The position numbers and the translations under genes were made by a program. A stretch of DNA of 6,316 bases from Actinomycetes bacterium (GTDB lineage: Bacteria > Actinomycetota > Actinomycetes > Actinomycetales > Cellulomonadaceae). The notes under the pieces were generated by a model. That model was not told the DNA's origin. It did no database searches and saw only the letters and a list, made by a program, of their open reading frames with translations. The stretch is taken from contig JAEWYD010000151.1 of NCBI GenBank assembly GCA_023462275.1, forward strand, positions 1-6,316. Reading direction: 5' to 3'. Every line of letters begins with the position of its first letter. The stretch's first letter is position 1. This document shows positions 5,378 through 6,316 of the stretch, piece by piece.

Positions 5378-6181
5378 ATGACCAGCCCCGCACCGACGCT
5401 CGACCTGCGCACGCCTGCCGGTGACATCCCGATCCCGCTGCTCGGGCTCGGCACCTGGCAGTCCGACGGCGACGCCGGCTACCACGCCGTCCGGCACGCC
5501 CTCGAGGTGGGCTACCGCCACGTCGACACCGCGACCGCGTACGGCAACGAGGACCAGGTGGGCCGCGCGGTGGCCGACTCGGGCCTCGACCGGGCCGACG
5601 TCTTCCTCACGACGAAGCTCCCCCCGGAGGCCGCGGGCCGCGAGCGGGAGACGCTCGAGCGCTCGCTCCAGCTCCTCGGCACCGAGTACGTGGACCTCTG
5701 GCTCGTGCACTGGCCCCCGAACGGCGCCGCCACGCCCAGCACGTGGCAGGCGTTCCGCGAGCTCCGGGACGAGGGGCTGGTGCGGGCGATCGGGGTGAGC
5801 AACTACTCGCTCGCGCAGATCGACGAGCTCATCGACGCCACCGGCGAGGCGCCCGCGCTGAACCAGATCCCCTGGTCGCCCGCCGACCACGACTTCATGA
5901 CGCTGTCGGGCCACGCCCAGCGCCAGGTCGCCGTCGAGGGTTACAGCCCCTTCAAGCGGACGGACGCCGAGCACCCCGTGCTGCGCGAGATCTCCTCCGC
6001 CCACGGCGCGACGGTGCAGCAGGTCGTGGTGCTCTGGCACGTCCGGCACCGCGTCGTGGTGATCCCCAAGTCCACGGACGCCGGTCGCATCGAGGCCAAC
6101 CTGGCGGCGCTCGACCTGACGCTGAGCGACGAGGAGGTCGCCGCGATCGACGGCATCGGCGACGCCACCGCGGACGACTGA
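5378..6181 (+). CDS. Aldo/keto reductase, probably NADPH-dependent
   Basis: This 267-residue cytoplasmic aldo/keto reductase is the length of the compact bacterial 2,5-diketogluconate reductase-like enzymes. The opening PLLGLGTWQS (20-29) and the catalytic tetrad are intact: D50 and Y55 in HVDTATAYGNE, K80 in TTKL, and H111 in LVHWP. Cofactor-binding segments follow: GVSNYS (139-144), NQ (162-163), the GYSPF loop (188-192), and IPKST (229-233) with R237 and N241, the pattern of NADPH-preferring members. The enzyme should reduce aldehydes or ketones to alcohols; the substrate cannot be told. The segment after NQ reads IPWSP where many relatives have (V/I)E-x-HP, so the substrate-side loop differs from the best-known enzymes. 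The ATG lacks an obvious ribosome binding site. It is divergent from the flavodoxin-like gene, and their shared 96-bp region suggests possible co-regulation. Confidence 0.95.
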   Translation: MTSPAPTLDLRTPAGDIPIPLLGLGTWQSDGDAGYHAVRHALEVGYRHVDTATAYGNEDQVGRAVADSGLDRADVFLTTKLPPEAAGRERETLERSLQLLGTEYVDLWLVHWPPNGAATPSTWQAFRELRDEGLVRAIGVSNYSLAQIDELIDATGEAPALNQIPWSPADHDFMTLSGHAQRQVAVEGYSPFKRTDAEHPVLREISSAHGATVQQVVVLWHVRHRVVVIPKSTDAGRIEANLAALDLTLSDEEVAAIDGIGDATADD

Positions 6182-6207
6182 CGCATCGGAGTCCCGACCC
6201 GTGCCCC

Positions 6208-6237
6208 TCGACAACCGCGCGCCCGGCCACCCAGACT
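6208..6237 (+). promoter_or_regulatory. Promoter of the gene starting at 6245, probably leaderless
   Basis: TCGACA (6208-6213, 5 of 6 to TTGACA), an 18-base spacer and CAGACT (6232-6237) form a reasonable actinobacterial promoter. The predicted start point falls on or beside the GTG at 6245, 7 bases after the -10, and no Shine-Dalgarno is visible. Confidence 0.5.
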
Positions 6238-6244
6238 GCTGCGC

Positions 6245-6316
6245 GTGAGGCTCCGGGTCGCGCTGCCCCGCGGGCGGCGGCTGGCGCTCGTGGGCGTCCT
6301 GGCGGGTGTCGGGCTG
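6245..6316 (+). CDS. Start of an exported or membrane protein (partial, runs off the window)
   Basis: Only 24 codons are present, open to the window edge. The translation from GTG reads VRLRVALPRGRRLALVGVLA followed by GVGL: a positively charged N-terminus with four to five arginines, then a hydrophobic stretch. That is the pattern of a signal peptide or first transmembrane helix. A promoter-like TCGACA...CAGACT lies just upstream at leaderless spacing. The family cannot be recognised. The call rests on the start context and the charge/hydrophobicity pattern only. Confidence 0.5.
   Translation, partial: MRLRVALPRGRRLALVGVLAGVGL

Noticed and set aside
3600..5393. Long minus-strand frame across the regulator gene and in another frame through the flavodoxin gene
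   Set aside because: It overlaps two well-supported genes, has low-complexity Arg/Ala/Gly composition, and shows no domain signature.
6186..6197. Small hairpin (TCGG-AGTC-CCGA) after the aldo/keto reductase as a terminator
   Set aside because: A 4-bp stem without a U-tract is too weak and likely by chance.
5282..6214. Upstream extension of the flavodoxin frame opposite the aldo/keto reductase
   Set aside because: The flavodoxin fold begins exactly at MKVLVSVAS (start at 5281). The extension has shadow-frame composition and lies antisense to a clear enzyme gene.

Overview
The window is 6.3 kb of very high-GC DNA. Its codon third positions are almost all G or C, its starts include GTG, and its gene families (a PdtaS-type histidine kinase, DUF2505, a CebR/CelR-like LacI regulator, a Flavodoxin_5-type protein) are typical of Actinobacteria. 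The set, especially a cellobiose-type beta-glucosidase with its own regulator, fits a plant-polymer-degrading member of the Micrococcales such as Cellulomonas. The genus is an inference.

Layout. A strong hairpin at 1-35 probably ends transcription of the leftward gene pdtaS (59-1525, minus). pdtaS is divergent from a DUF2505 / START-like gene (1630-2133, plus) across a 104-bp promoter region. A second long GC-rich hairpin (2163-2189) follows DUF2505. Next comes a regulatory region with a TTGACA...GAGGAT promoter and two adjacent near-palindromes (2233-2246 and 2249-2262) that resemble the CebR/CelR operator. These precede a two-gene unit: a GH1 beta-glucosidase (2305-3726) and, 5 bp later, a LacI-family regulator (3732-4760). 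The regulator gene ends 2 bp from the stop of a convergent flavodoxin-fold gene (4763-5281, minus). That gene is divergent from an aldo/keto reductase (5378-6181, plus). A new gene, probably encoding an exported or membrane protein, begins at 6245 and runs off the window.

How the genes work together. The GH1 enzyme has no signal peptide and should hydrolyse imported cellobiose or short cello-oligosaccharides to glucose in the cytoplasm. The downstream repressor probably binds the tandem operators, controlling both the enzyme and itself in response to the sugar. No ABC transporter for the sugar lies in the window, so uptake must be encoded elsewhere. The flavodoxin-like protein and the aldo/keto reductase form a divergent pair with plausible redox roles. 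pdtaS is a conserved signalling gene with no visible functional link to the sugar genes.

I see no mobile element, CRISPR array, tRNA, rRNA or defence system, and no convincing undescribed system. The most useful observations concern regulation: the tandem operators, and two short promoter motifs that recur within the window.
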